A DNA stretch of 64,000 nucleotides from Kordiimonas marina. Its GTDB lineage: Bacteria; Pseudomonadota; Alphaproteobacteria; Sphingomonadales; Kordiimonadaceae. The notes under the pieces are model-generated. The model did no database searches and was not told where the DNA came from. It saw nothing but the letters and a program-made list of their open reading frames with translations. Both the position numbers and the translations under genes were made by a program. Position 1 is the stretch's first letter. Each line of letters begins with the position of its first letter. The stretch is taken from the NCBI RefSeq assembly GCF_023006325.1, contig NZ_JAINDF010000001.1:302863-366862 (forward strand), in the 5' to 3' direction. Positions 17,772 to 29,034 of this stretch are shown piece by piece.

Positions 17772-18920
17772 ATGATTTTTACCGACCAGCATAATGAACT
17801 CCGCCGCACCGTCGCCCGCTTCGTCGAGGAAGAGGTCAACCCGTATGTGGATGAGTGGGAGAAGGCGGGCATTTTCCCGGCGCATGAGCTTTTCAAGAAG
17901 ATGGGCAACCTCGGCCTTCTCGGTATTTCCAAACCGGAAGCCTATGGCGGGCTGGGGCTCGATTATAGCTACGAGATGGTGCTGGCCGAAGAACTGGGCG
18001 GCATCAACTGCGGCGGCGTGCCCATGGGCATCAGCGTGCAGACCAACATGGCGACGCCCGCGCTCGCGCGCTTCGGCTCGGATGAGCTGCGCGAGGAATT
18101 CCTCACCCCGGCCATCGCGGGTGACATGGTCTGTTCGATCGCGGTTTCCGAACCCCATGCAGGCTCGGACGTGGCGGCGATCAAGACCAACGCGGTCAGG
18201 GACGGTGACGACTATGTCATCAACGGCACCAAGATGTGGATCACCAACTCCACCCAGGCCGATTTCCTGTGCCTCCTTGCCAATACCGGGGACGCGCCCT
18301 CGCATAAGAACAAGTCGCTGATCGTGGTGCCGACCAAAACCAAGGGCATCAGTTTCTCCGAGCGGCTCAACAAGCTTGGGATGCGGTCCTCCGACACTGC
18401 GCAGATTTTCTTCGACAATGTCCGCGTGCCGCAGCGCTACCTGATCGGCCGCGAGGGCGACGGCTTCCGGATGCAGATGATGCAGTTCCAGGAGGAACGC
18501 CTGTGCGCCGCCATGCTCGGCCCCAAGGGCATGGAAAGCACGATCCAGGCAACCATCGACTATACCCGCGAGCGCCAGATTTTCGGCGGCAGTGTGCTCG
18601 ATAACCAGGTGGTGCAATATAGGCTGGCCGAGCTGGCGACCGAGGTTGAGGCCCTGCGCGCGCTCATCTGGCAGGCGACCGAGCAATATATCAACGGCAT
18701 CGATGTCCTCAGGCTCGCCTCCATGGCCAAGCTGAAGGCCGGACGCCTGTCGCGCGAGGTTTCGGACTCCTGCCTGCAATATTGGGGCGGCATGGGCTTC
18801 ATGTGGGACAGCCCGGTTGCGCGCTCCTACCGCGACAGCCGCCTCGCCAGCATCGGCGGCGGCTCGGATGAGACCATGCTCCGTATCCTCACCCGCCTGA
18901 TGGGCCTGGATAAAAAGTAA
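17772..18920 (+). CDS. atuD: Citronellyl-CoA dehydrogenase-like acyl-CoA dehydrogenase
   Basis: This 382-residue flavoprotein closely follows the AtuD pattern: start MIFTDQHNELRRTVARFVE, LAEELGGINCGGVPM, the FAD segments VSEPHAGSDVAAIKT and MWITNSTQADFLCLL, and the ending ASIGGGSDETMLRIL. The usual Glu near the C-terminus (EGT) is replaced by GGGSDE. QFQEERL in the preceding helical domain offers the alternative catalytic Glu, as in isovaleryl-type enzymes. It would oxidise citronellyl-CoA to cis-geranyl-CoA and reduce ETF. It starts 14 bp after the carboxyltransferase stop. Confidence 0.87.
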   Translation: MIFTDQHNELRRTVARFVEEEVNPYVDEWEKAGIFPAHELFKKMGNLGLLGISKPEAYGGLGLDYSYEMVLAEELGGINCGGVPMGISVQTNMATPALARFGSDELREEFLTPAIAGDMVCSIAVSEPHAGSDVAAIKTNAVRDGDDYVINGTKMWITNSTQADFLCLLANTGDAPSHKNKSLIVVPTKTKGISFSERLNKLGMRSSDTAQIFFDNVRVPQRYLIGREGDGFRMQMMQFQEERLCAAMLGPKGMESTIQATIDYTRERQIFGGSVLDNQVVQYRLAELATEVEALRALIWQATEQYINGIDVLRLASMAKLKAGRLSREVSDSCLQYWGGMGFMWDSPVARSYRDSRLASIGGGSDETMLRILTRLMGLDKK

Positions 18921-18930
18921 GGAGCCGGGC

Positions 18931-19724
18931 GTGAGCGAAAGCACCGAAAATCCTGTCCTGACCGAACAGCAAGGCAGCGTCCTGCATGTGACGCTCAACC
19001 GCCCCCAGGTCAAAAACGCCATGAACGCGGCCATGGTCGACGGCCTGATTGCGGCGTTTGAAAGTGCGGCGGCGGATGACGGCATCCGCGCGCTCGTCCT
19101 TCGGGGCGCGGGCGGTACTTTCTCCGCAGGCGGTGACCTCAAGGGCATGGGCACGGACAGCAAGGCCGCCATCACCAAGGGCAACCGCCGCTTCGGCGAA
19201 ATGCTGGAGGTGGCACAGGCCTTTCCGAAAGTGCTGATCGCGGTTCTGGAAGGGGCGGCGCTCGGGGGTGGCTTCGGCCTCGCCTGTGTCGCCGATGTCG
19301 CGATTGCATCCGAGACCTGCCGCTTCGGCATGCCCGAGGTAACGGTCGGCCTGATCCCGGCGCAGATCGCGCCCTTCGTGCTCGCACGCATAGGCCTCAC
19401 CGCTACGCGCAGGCTGGCGCTCACCGGGGCGATGATCGACGGGCGCGACGCCCACACGCTCGGTCTCGTTCACCATGTCGAGGCTGACACGGAAGCGGTG
19501 GAAGCCCGGCTTGCCGCCACGCTCCAGCAACTGAAGAAAGCCGCGCCCGGCGCGAACCGTGTGACCAAGCAGCTGCTGATGGAGCTGAGCCCCGGCGTAA
19601 CCGCACGGGCGCTCGACCATGCTGCAGAGCTCTTCACCGAAGCACTCACCGGGCCTGAAGGCTATGAGGGCACCACAGCTTTCCGCGAGAAGCGCCCGCC
19701 CGCGTGGGCGAGGGAGGACACGCC

Positions 19725-19728
<4 letters not shown>
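18931..19728 (+). CDS. atuE: Enoyl-CoA hydratase, isohexenylglutaconyl-CoA hydratase-like
   Basis: This 265-residue crotonase-fold protein has the oxyanion-hole segments GAGGTFSAGGDLKGM and EGAALGGGFGLACVADV. The start is GTG with AAGGAG about 7 bp upstream. In the atu system this gene hydrates isohexenylglutaconyl-CoA, the product of geranyl-CoA carboxylase; position and length fit. LiuC-type methylglutaconyl-CoA hydration is the alternative. The stop overlaps the next ATG by 4 bp. Confidence 0.82.
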
Positions 19729-21643
<1,915 letters not shown>

Positions 21644-21647
<4 letters not shown>

Positions 21648-22513
21648 GCGATAAAGCCATCCTCACCTGCGCGCTGACCGGCGTGCTGACGGACCCGACA
21701 CAGCACCATGTGCCCGTGACCCCCGAACAGATGGCGGCAGAAGCCAAGGCGGCCTACGACGAGGGTGCCACCATCATGCACTGCCACTACCGGCAGCAGA
21801 CACCCGGCAAAGGCCACCTGCCGAGCTGGGACGGTGCGCTCGCCCACGAGATCAACGATGCCATCCGCGCGGCCTGCCCCGGTGTGGTGATCAACATGAC
21901 CACCGGCGTTGTGGGGCGTGACCAAACGGAAGTGCTGAAGTATCTCGCCTTCAACAAGCCGGAGATGGCGGCGATGAACGCGGGCAGCCTCAATTACCTC
22001 AAGACCCGCAAGGATGGCAGCTGGGCCTGGCCGCCGATGGTGTTCGACAATCCGGTCGAGAAGGTCGCAGAAATGCTGGCGGTCATGAAAGCGAATGACA
22101 TCATCCCCGAATTCGAATGTTTCGATGTCGGCATCGTGCGTTCGGTCGGGCTGTATCTCGAAAACGGCATGGTCGGCCACGCCGACTATAATTTCGTTAT
22201 GGGCGTCGCCTCCGGCATGCCGTGTGACGCCGACCTGTTGCCGCTTCTGATCAAGTACAAACACCCGGACAGCCCGTGGCAGGCCACGCTGATCGGCCGC
22301 CAGAATGTATGGCCCGTGCACCAGCGCGTCGCCGAGCTGGGCGGCAACCTGCGCACGGGGCTGGAGGACTGTTTCTACCTGCCAAGCGGCGACAAGGCGA
22401 CGTCCAACGGACCGATGATCGCGGCGCTTGCCCGCTGCGCGCGCAATGCCGGGCGGGAGGTCACGAGCCCCGAGGAAACCCGCACCATGATCGCCAAGAT
22501 GGCCTGGAGCTGA
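21644..22513 (+). CDS. DUF849 / beta-keto acid cleavage enzyme (BKACE) family protein
   Basis: This 289-residue TIM-barrel protein shows the family's metal site His46-x-His48-x-Arg (MHCHYRQQ) and the late Arg-x-Gly-x-Glu-Asp signature (LRTGLEDC, Glu241). These match the zinc ligands His46, His48 and Glu230 of 3-keto-5-aminohexanoate cleavage enzyme. BKACEs take a beta-keto acid plus acetyl-CoA to acetoacetate plus the shortened acyl-CoA. No such gene belongs to the classical atu or liu operons, yet it overlaps the biotin subunit by 4 bp, so it is firmly in the operon. A role cleaving the oxo-acid formed after the hydratase step is inference. Confidence 0.85.
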
Positions 22514-22526
22514 AGGGAGACGGACC

Positions 22527-23705
22527 ATGCAGCCCATCCTCAAGAATTTCGGCTTCTCGGACGAGCACCAGAGCCTGTTCGACATGGCGTTCCGCTACGC
22601 CGAAGACAAGCTTTACCCGCTTGTGCCCAAAATGGACGATGACGACTGGTTCCCGGCGGACGCCTATCAGGCGATGCGCGAAGTTGGGCTTCTGGGTGTC
22701 ACCATCCCGGAACAGTATGGTGGCGCGGGGCTTGATTTCATCTCGCAGGCCTTGATCGCCGAAGCGCTGACCTATTGGAACCATGCCTTTTCGGCGAGCT
22801 GGGGCGCGAGCGAGAACCTGTGCATCAACAATATCGTCCGCAACGCCAATGAGGCGCAGAAGGCCAAGTACCTTCCCCGCTTCGTCGAGGGAGCCATCGG
22901 CGCGCTCGGCCTCACCGAACCCGGCGCGGGCTCGGACGCGCTCGGCTCCATGGCGACGACGGCCAAGCGCGTGGGCGATGAATATATTCTGAACGGCCGT
23001 AAGATGTTCATCACCAACGGCCCGGTGGCGGACATCCTCTTGATCTACGCCAAGACCAACCCGGAAGCGGGCGCCCACGGCATCTCCGCCTTCATCGTCG
23101 AGAAGGAATTTGAAGGTTTCTCGGTCGCGCAGAAGCTGGACAAAATGGGCTGGCGCGGCAGCCCGACGGGCGAACTGGTGTTCGAGGACTGCCGGGTACC
23201 CGCAGAAAACCTCGTGGGCGGCGAAAACGCCGGGGTCGCCGTGGTGATGAGCGGCCTCAATATCGAACGCACGCTTCTGTGCTCGTCCTCGATCGGCATG
23301 GCGCAGCGGGCCCTAGACCTGTCGCTCGACTATGCGCGGGACCGCAAGCAGTTCGGCAAATCCATCGGCCAGTTCCAGCTGGTGCAGGGCATGATCGCCG
23401 ACATGTATACCGACATCGAAACCCTGCGCGCCACCAGTTATCAGATGCTGAAGGAACTCAATGAGCTTGAGCGCGGCGGCGGCGGCCGTGGCCCGGTGCA
23501 CCTGCGCACGGCGATGAACGCGCTCTATGCCGGACGGGCGATCATGCGGGTGCTGGATAATGCGGTGCAGATCCACGGCGGCATGGGCTTCATGCGCGAG
23601 ACCGAGGTCAACCGGCTCTACCGCAGCGGCAAGATTTTGGAGATCGGCGCTGGCACCAACCAGGTGCGGCAGGGCATCATTGCCCAAGAGCTTTTAAAAG
23701 GCTGA
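22527..23705 (+). CDS. Acyl-CoA dehydrogenase of the isovaleryl-CoA dehydrogenase type
   Basis: The protein has 392 residues. The segment MSGLNIERTLL carries Glu at the position of the isovaleryl-CoA dehydrogenase catalytic base. The C-terminal motif reads LEIGAGTNQV, with Ala where most acyl-CoA dehydrogenases have the catalytic Glu of YEGT. MGWRGSPTGELVFEDC is also typical of that subgroup. It probably acts on a short branched acyl-CoA made further down the terpene or leucine-like path. It lies 13 bp after the BKACE gene, with GGGAGA before the ATG. It is distinct from the AtuD-like enzyme upstream. Confidence 0.87.
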   Translation: MQPILKNFGFSDEHQSLFDMAFRYAEDKLYPLVPKMDDDDWFPADAYQAMREVGLLGVTIPEQYGGAGLDFISQALIAEALTYWNHAFSASWGASENLCINNIVRNANEAQKAKYLPRFVEGAIGALGLTEPGAGSDALGSMATTAKRVGDEYILNGRKMFITNGPVADILLIYAKTNPEAGAHGISAFIVEKEFEGFSVAQKLDKMGWRGSPTGELVFEDCRVPAENLVGGENAGVAVVMSGLNIERTLLCSSSIGMAQRALDLSLDYARDRKQFGKSIGQFQLVQGMIADMYTDIETLRATSYQMLKELNELERGGGGRGPVHLRTAMNALYAGRAIMRVLDNAVQIHGGMGFMRETEVNRLYRSGKILEIGAGTNQVRQGIIAQELLKG

Positions 23706-23736
23706 ATTACTGAAGGGCTGACGGGGAAGGGACGCC

Positions 23737-25422
23737 ATGGCACGGGGAGACGACGGGATGGAGCTGAAGACGGCACTGGATAATCTGAACCACTGGGCCA
23801 CGGTGAAACCCGATGAGCCCTGGCTGGTTGACCTGAAGGGCGGCGAAGAACAGCCGATCACCTGGGCCGAAGCCAAGGCCGAGATCGAGGCGGTCGCCGC
23901 CGCCCTCGCCCACCGCCTGCCCGGCACAGGCCGCAAGGCCGCGCTCCTGAGCCGCAACCGGGCACACTGGATCCTCGCGGACCTCGCCATCTTGCGGTCA
24001 GGCCACATGACCGTGCCGGTCTTCACCACCATGCGGCCGGATACCTTCCGCTATGTGCTGGATTTCTCCGACACCGAACTTTTGTTCCTCGGCGAGGCCA
24101 CCAACTGGGAACTCGTGAAACCGATGGTGCCCGACCATGTCACCATCGTCACCCTGCCCGGCGTGCCGGAAAGCGAAGGCAATGTGACGTGGGATGCGCT
24201 GGTTCAGGAAGGCAAAGGCCTGCCGATACCAAACATGCCGGACCGGAATGAACCCGCCACCGTGATCTTCACCTCCGGCACCACCGGCAAGCCCAAGGGT
24301 GTGATGCATTCGCTGCAGACGCTGGCCGAAGCCACCTATGGCCTGACCGTGAATTCCGATACGGAAGAAGGCTGGCGCTTCTTCTCCTACCTGCCGCTTG
24401 CGCACCTGGCCGAACGGCTGATCATCGAGCTGCACTGCCTGGCCTCAGGCGGGGTCATCACCTTCAATGAAGGGCTGGAGAGCTTCACAGACGACCTGCG
24501 CGCCGCAAAATCCGACTATTTTTTCGGCGTGCCCCGGATATGGGAGAAGCTGGTGCAAGGCGTGCTCGCGGGTGTCGGGGGCGATGCCGCCGCGCTCAAG
24601 GCCATGCTGACCGGCGAGAATGCCGAGCTGGTGGCCGCTGGTATCCGCGAAAAGCTCGGCTTCGGCAGCGTGCGGCAACTGGTTTCCACCAGCGCGCCGA
24701 CCCCGCCGGTCATCAAGGAATGGTTCAACCTGTTCGGCCTCGAATTCCTCGACGGCTACGGCCAGACCGAGATTTTGCCCATCACCACCACACCCAAGGG
24801 CTGCGAGAAACGCGGCTCGGTCGGCAGGCCGTCTGCCGGGATTGAGGTGCGGATCACCGATGAGGGCGAACTGATCGCCCGTGGGCCCGGCTGCAGCCTC
24901 GGCTACTATAAGGCGCCGGACAAGACGGCGGAAACCTTTCGGGACGGCTGGGTCTATACCGGCGACCGGGCGGAGATTGACGAGGACGGCTATGTCACCC
25001 TCAAAGGCCGGGTGAAGGAAACCTTCAAGACCGCCAAGGGCAAATATGTCGCGCCGGGACCGATCGAAACCCAGTTCCTGCAATCGGACCTGATCGAACA
25101 GGCAGTGATCGTCGGCCATGGCCTCCCACAGCCGGTGCTGCTGATCGTCGCGAGCCCGCATGGGCAGGCCCTGCCCCCCAAAGCCTTCGAAGCCGACATG
25201 CGGCAGCTGATTGCCGACATCAACGCCGAACAGGAGCACCATGCCCAGATCGGCGCGGTGATCCTGGCCGCCGAGCCCTGGACCATTGAGAATGGCGTGC
25301 TGACCCACACGATGAAAATCCGCCGCGACCGCATCCTGGACCGCTTCGGGGCGGAGATAGAGGACGCGGCCAGCTATATCGGCAGCGGCCACGACCTTCA
25401 TTTCAGACACACGGGGCTTTGA
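23737..25422 (+). CDS. AMP-forming acyl-CoA synthetase, AtuH-like position
   Basis: This 561-residue ANL-superfamily ligase has the P-loop TVIFTSGTTGKPKGVMHS, the DGYGQTEILPITTT motif, the hinge YTGDRAEIDEDGYVTLKGR, and a C-terminal Lys in a KIRRDRI ending. The FACS-type length and internal NSDTEEGWRFFSYLPLAHLA resemble long or medium chain synthetases. It would activate citronellate or geranylate-type acids at the top of the pathway. I kept the ATG at 23737 because AAGGGA lies just upstream; the ATG at 23758 is an alternative. Last gene of the operon; it converges on macB with 4 bp between stops and no terminator seen. Confidence 0.87.
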   Translation: MARGDDGMELKTALDNLNHWATVKPDEPWLVDLKGGEEQPITWAEAKAEIEAVAAALAHRLPGTGRKAALLSRNRAHWILADLAILRSGHMTVPVFTTMRPDTFRYVLDFSDTELLFLGEATNWELVKPMVPDHVTIVTLPGVPESEGNVTWDALVQEGKGLPIPNMPDRNEPATVIFTSGTTGKPKGVMHSLQTLAEATYGLTVNSDTEEGWRFFSYLPLAHLAERLIIELHCLASGGVITFNEGLESFTDDLRAAKSDYFFGVPRIWEKLVQGVLAGVGGDAAALKAMLTGENAELVAAGIREKLGFGSVRQLVSTSAPTPPVIKEWFNLFGLEFLDGYGQTEILPITTTPKGCEKRGSVGRPSAGIEVRITDEGELIARGPGCSLGYYKAPDKTAETFRDGWVYTGDRAEIDEDGYVTLKGRVKETFKTAKGKYVAPGPIETQFLQSDLIEQAVIVGHGLPQPVLLIVASPHGQALPPKAFEADMRQLIADINAEQEHHAQIGAVILAAEPWTIENGVLTHTMKIRRDRILDRFGAEIEDAASYIGSGHDLHFRHTGL

Positions 25423-25426
25423 AGGC

Positions 25427-26659
25427 CTATTCGTAGCGGAGCGCTTCGATCGGGTTGAGGCGTGACGCCCGGCGCGCGGGGTAATAGCCGAAGAACAGGC
25501 CAACCGCGCCCGAGCCCACAAGGCCGACGGCCACGAACACCGGGTCCAGAAGCACCGGCCAGTGGCCGAGGCGGGCGAACATTGCGGCGCCGATACCACC
25601 GATAGTCAGCCCGATGATGCCGCCGATCAGGCACAGCGTCATCGCTTCCACCAGGAACTGGATCAGAATGTCTCGTTCGCGCGCGCCGACGGCCATCCGG
25701 AGACCAATTTCCCTTGTTCGTTCCGTTACCGAAACGAGCATGATATTCATGATGCCGATGCCGCCGACGATGAGGGAGATCGCCGCCGCGGCAGCCAGAA
25801 GCAAGCCAAGCGTCGCCTGCGTCGCCGTACGGGTCGCGATGAATTCCGCCATGTTGCGCACGTCAAAGTCCGCCTGTTCGCCGGGCCGGATGTGGCGCCG
25901 CTTCATCAGGAGATCCTCGATTTCCGACTGCACGGCGCCCATGTCAGCACCGTCGGCGACCGAGATCATCATGAAGTCGACCGGGTCCGGCACCGGGCTG
26001 CTGCCGCGGGCGAGCCGGGCGCGTGCGGTGGAAATGGGCACGAGGATGGTGTCATCCTGGTCGTTGCCCATGCCGGACTGGCCCTTTTTCTCGAGGATGC
26101 CGATCACGGTGAAGGGCACGGCCTTGATGCGGATGCGCTGGCCGATGGGCGGGGTTTCGCCGAACAGCTCGCGCGCCACGGTCTGGCCGATCACGGCGAC
26201 CTTGGCCTTCCGCCGAACGTCTTCATCCGCCAGGCCGCGTCCCTCGCTCACATGCCAGTTGCGCACCTCATGGAAGGCGGCGTCGACGCCCTGGATGCTG
26301 GTCTGCCAGTTCTTGTTGCCATAGATGACAGCGGCCCCGGTGCGGTTGTTGCCGGTGATGGCCGCCACCTCGGGGATCGACTGCCGGATCGCCGCCACGT
26401 CGCTTTCCCTAAACGGCAGGCTAGAGCCCGAACCGCCCTGGCGCCCGCCGATCATGGTGGAGCCTGGGCGCGCGAACAGAAGGTTGCTGCCCAGGTTGGT
26501 GATATGGTCCTCAATCTGTTTCGAGGCACCAGCGGAGATCGACGCCATCGCGATCACCGACGCGACGCCGATGACGATGCCGAGCATGGCCAGCGCAGTC
26601 CTGAGGGCATTGAGCTTCAGGGCCTCAAGTGCGATCTTCATAGTCTCAAGGACAGTCAT
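25427..26659 (-). CDS. MacB-type ABC transporter permease (FtsX fold)
   Basis: This 410-residue protein has an N-terminal transmembrane helix (ALAMLGIVIGVASVIAMASI), a periplasmic domain of about 220 residues, and three C-terminal helices including IGIMNIMLVSVTERTREIGL. This is the MacB membrane half without the fused ATPase. With the ATPase (26656-27381) and adaptor (27378-28826) it forms a tripartite mechanotransmission exporter for peptides, macrolide-like compounds or lipids. Genes overlap by 4 bp. The outer membrane partner is not in the operon. Confidence 0.9.
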   Translation of the reverse strand: MTVLETMKIALEALKLNALRTALAMLGIVIGVASVIAMASISAGASKQIEDHITNLGSNLLFARPGSTMIGGRQGGSGSSLPFRESDVAAIRQSIPEVAAITGNNRTGAAVIYGNKNWQTSIQGVDAAFHEVRNWHVSEGRGLADEDVRRKAKVAVIGQTVARELFGETPPIGQRIRIKAVPFTVIGILEKKGQSGMGNDQDDTILVPISTARARLARGSSPVPDPVDFMMISVADGADMGAVQSEIEDLLMKRRHIRPGEQADFDVRNMAEFIATRTATQATLGLLLAAAAAISLIVGGIGIMNIMLVSVTERTREIGLRMAVGARERDILIQFLVEAMTLCLIGGIIGLTIGGIGAAMFARLGHWPVLLDPVFVAVGLVGSGAVGLFFGYYPARRASRLNPIEALRYE

Positions 26660-27381
26660 GATGCAGCCCTCCCCGCACGGTCGCCCGTATCCTCCACAAT
26701 CTTGCCATCGCGGAAAAACAGGTTGCGGTGCGCATAGCCCGCCACCTCGTTTTCATGGGTGACGACCACAATGGTCATGCCGCCTTCGTTGAGCCGCTGA
26801 AATAGCTTCATCACATCGACCGTCGTGCGGCTGTCGAGCGCGCCTGTGGGCTCATCCGCCAGAATGAGCTTCGGATCATTCACCAGTGCACGCGCGATGG
26901 CGACACGCTGCTGCTGCCCGCCGGAAAGCTCGTTGGGGTGGTGGCTGGCGCGGTCGGCAAGGTCCACCTGTTCGAGCGCATGCATACAGCGCGCCTCAGC
27001 ATCCGCCGGGAGCCCGCGCCGGTAGCGAAGCGGCAACATGACATTGTTGAGCGCGCTGGTGCGCGGCAAAAGGTTGAACTGCTGAAAGACGAAGCCGACA
27101 TAGCGGTTGCGCAAGTCCGCCAGCGCGTCATTGTCCATCTCCGCCAATTCCTGCCCCGCCACCTTGATGTTGCCCGCGGTCGGATGGTCGAGCGCGCCAC
27201 ACATATTCATGAAGGTGGACTTGCCGGAGCCCGACGCCCCCATCACCGCGACGAATTCGCCTTCACAGATGGTGACATCGACACCGTCAAGCGCGCGGAT
27301 CAGCTCACTGCCTTGCTGGTAGTGGCGGCAGAGGCCCTTGGCCTCGATGACCGGGGACCGCCCTTGGGGACGCTCGGTCAT
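26656..27381 (-). CDS. MacB/LolD-type ABC transporter ATPase
   Basis: The protein has 241 residues with Walker [10 protein letters not shown], signature [15 protein letters not shown], Walker [14 protein letters not shown] and the H-loop [19 protein letters not shown] is typical of the MacB/LolD subgroup. It energises the adjacent FtsX-type permease. The separation of ATPase and permease into two genes, in contrast to fused E. coli MacB, is common in alphaproteobacteria. Confidence 0.93.
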   Translation of the reverse strand: MTERPQGRSPVIEAKGLCRHYQQGSELIRALDGVDVTICEGEFVAVMGASGSGKSTFMNMCGALDHPTAGNIKVAGQELAEMDNDALADLRNRYVGFVFQQFNLLPRTSALNNVMLPLRYRRGLPADAEARCMHALEQVDLADRASHHPNELSGGQQQRVAIARALVNDPKLILADEPTGALDSRTTVDVMKLFQRLNEGGMTIVVVTHENEVAGYAHRNLFFRDGKIVEDTGDRAGRAAS

Positions 27382-28826
27382 TTGCCAGCTCTTTCTTCAC
27401 GAATGACGACTTTGTCACCCGCCTTGAGACCGTACACCAGCTCTGTATGGTCCTCATCCGACAGGCCAAGCCCGACGGCGACCTGCTGGAGTTTGCCATC
27501 GGCCGTCAGGGTCCAGACAGCAGCATGACGGATATTGGCATGCTCCGCCGTCTGCGCTTCATACTGCGCCCATTGACCCGCGGTCAGTATATCCTTCAGC
27601 GCCTTTTCGAACCCGGCCTTGAGTTTTTCACGCATGACAACCCGGTCCCGCGTGTCCATATCTGCGCTCATGGAGGGCTGGGACGACCGAAGCGCCTTGA
27701 GCTTGGCTTCAAGCGCCGCCTGCTGATCCCTGCTCATCTTCAAGGTGGTGGCCAACAGATGCAAGCGACCCGCAACAGCACTATTGTTGTTTGTAAGCGT
27801 AGACACGGCGTCTTTCGGACGGAACCGGAACGCATCATTCGGCACGCGCAGCACGTCACTTTTTTCGCCCGTGACAATATCGACATTGGCCGTCATGCCG
27901 GGAAGTAGAATTCGCCCTGGGTTCTTGGCCGAGATCACCACGGTATAGGTGACAACGTTCGACTGTTCGGTGGGCGCCAGGCGCACCTGCTCCACCGTTC
28001 CCCGGAAGGTCCGGCCATCGTAGGCATCGACGGTGAATTCGACCCGATCTCCGGGTTTGACGGACCCGATATCGGCCTCATCCACGTCGGCTTCCACCTG
28101 AATTTCGGACAGGTCCTGCGCGATTTCAAACAGGGTCGGCGCCTGCAGGCTGGCTGCCACGGTCTGGCCGAGGTCAACCTGACGCGCGATCACCGTGCCA
28201 TTGATCGACGAGCGGATTTCCGTGCGCTCAAGGTCGATTTCAGCCTGGGCAAGCGCCGCCTGGCGCTGGGTAACTGTCGCCTGGGCATTCCTCAGCTGCG
28301 CTTCGGCAGACATGACATCGGCCTTCGCGGTTTCCACCGTGGTTTCGGCAGAGTCGAGTGCACTTTCGGATACGTTCCCCTGCGTCCTCAAATCCTTCTG
28401 GCGCCGGTATGTGCGCTCCGCTTCCTTGAGATTGGCTTTCGTGCGGGCAATGGCGGCTTTCTGGATATCGACCCCGGCTTTGGCGACCGACAGTTCGGCT
28501 TTCGCCTGGGTGACCTTGGTCTGGAAGGTTTGCGGGTCGATTCGCGCCAAAAGCTGGCCCTTCTTGACCTCGTCGTTATAGTCGGCCTTGAGTTCGGCAA
28601 TCTGCCCGGAAAGCTGGGAACCGATCTCCACGGTCACCAGCGGACGCACCGACCCGCTTGCCGACACCATCCGCCGGATCGAGCCTCTATCCACCGCTTT
28701 CGTAACATAGGCGCCGTCCGCTTTGCGGGTGGTATCCCCCGTGCCGGACCCATACCACCAGACTGCGGCACCAACGGCCAGAACACCCAATATAATGGCC
28801 ACGCGGCCCATACGCCTTTGTTTCAT
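27378..28826 (-). CDS. MacA-like periplasmic adaptor with an inserted LTXXQ helical segment
   Basis: This 482-residue membrane fusion protein has an N-terminal anchor helix (about 8-26), a lipoyl half-motif (61-95), a long coiled-coil hairpin (about 100-205), a second lipoyl half and a beta-barrel (to about 330). A membrane-proximal C-terminal domain follows. Between barrel and last domain, residues about 345-435 form a charged helical insert with SRDQQAALEAKL and DILTAGQWAQYEAQ. The latter holds the LTxxQ motif of Spy/CpxP periplasmic chaperones. It is the first gene of the operon. The 208 bp upstream, shared with the divergent Dnr-like gene, holds its promoter, which I could not define. Confidence 0.88.
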   Translation of the reverse strand: MKQRRMGRVAIILGVLAVGAAVWWYGSGTGDTTRKADGAYVTKAVDRGSIRRMVSASGSVRPLVTVEIGSQLSGQIAELKADYNDEVKKGQLLARIDPQTFQTKVTQAKAELSVAKAGVDIQKAAIARTKANLKEAERTYRRQKDLRTQGNVSESALDSAETTVETAKADVMSAEAQLRNAQATVTQRQAALAQAEIDLERTEIRSSINGTVIARQVDLGQTVAASLQAPTLFEIAQDLSEIQVEADVDEADIGSVKPGDRVEFTVDAYDGRTFRGTVEQVRLAPTEQSNVVTYTVVISAKNPGRILLPGMTANVDIVTGEKSDVLRVPNDAFRFRPKDAVSTLTNNNSAVAGRLHLLATTLKMSRDQQAALEAKLKALRSSQPSMSADMDTRDRVVMREKLKAGFEKALKDILTAGQWAQYEAQTAEHANIRHAAVWTLTADGKLQQVAVGLGLSDEDHTELVYGLKAGDKVVIREERAGK

Positions 28827-29034
28827 GCTTAACCCGCCATCTGCTGTTGTATCTATTGTTACGAATGATATTGCCAGAATCCTACGCGACTTTGATGTCT
28901 CAGCAATTAATTGTGTTGCTTCCGCGCCAAAGTGTCACATTATCATGGAGATAATCAGTCGCTTTACTGTGGCGTATATTTTCAAAGATCGCTATACTGG
29001 CGATCCCGTAAAACGAGCAAGGGATGTGAGAAAG

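Noticed and set aside
28723-29034. N-terminal extension of the Dnr-like regulator
   Set aside because: The frame is open to 28723, but the added 104 residues overlap macA, have no domain pattern, and would make the protein much longer than the family.
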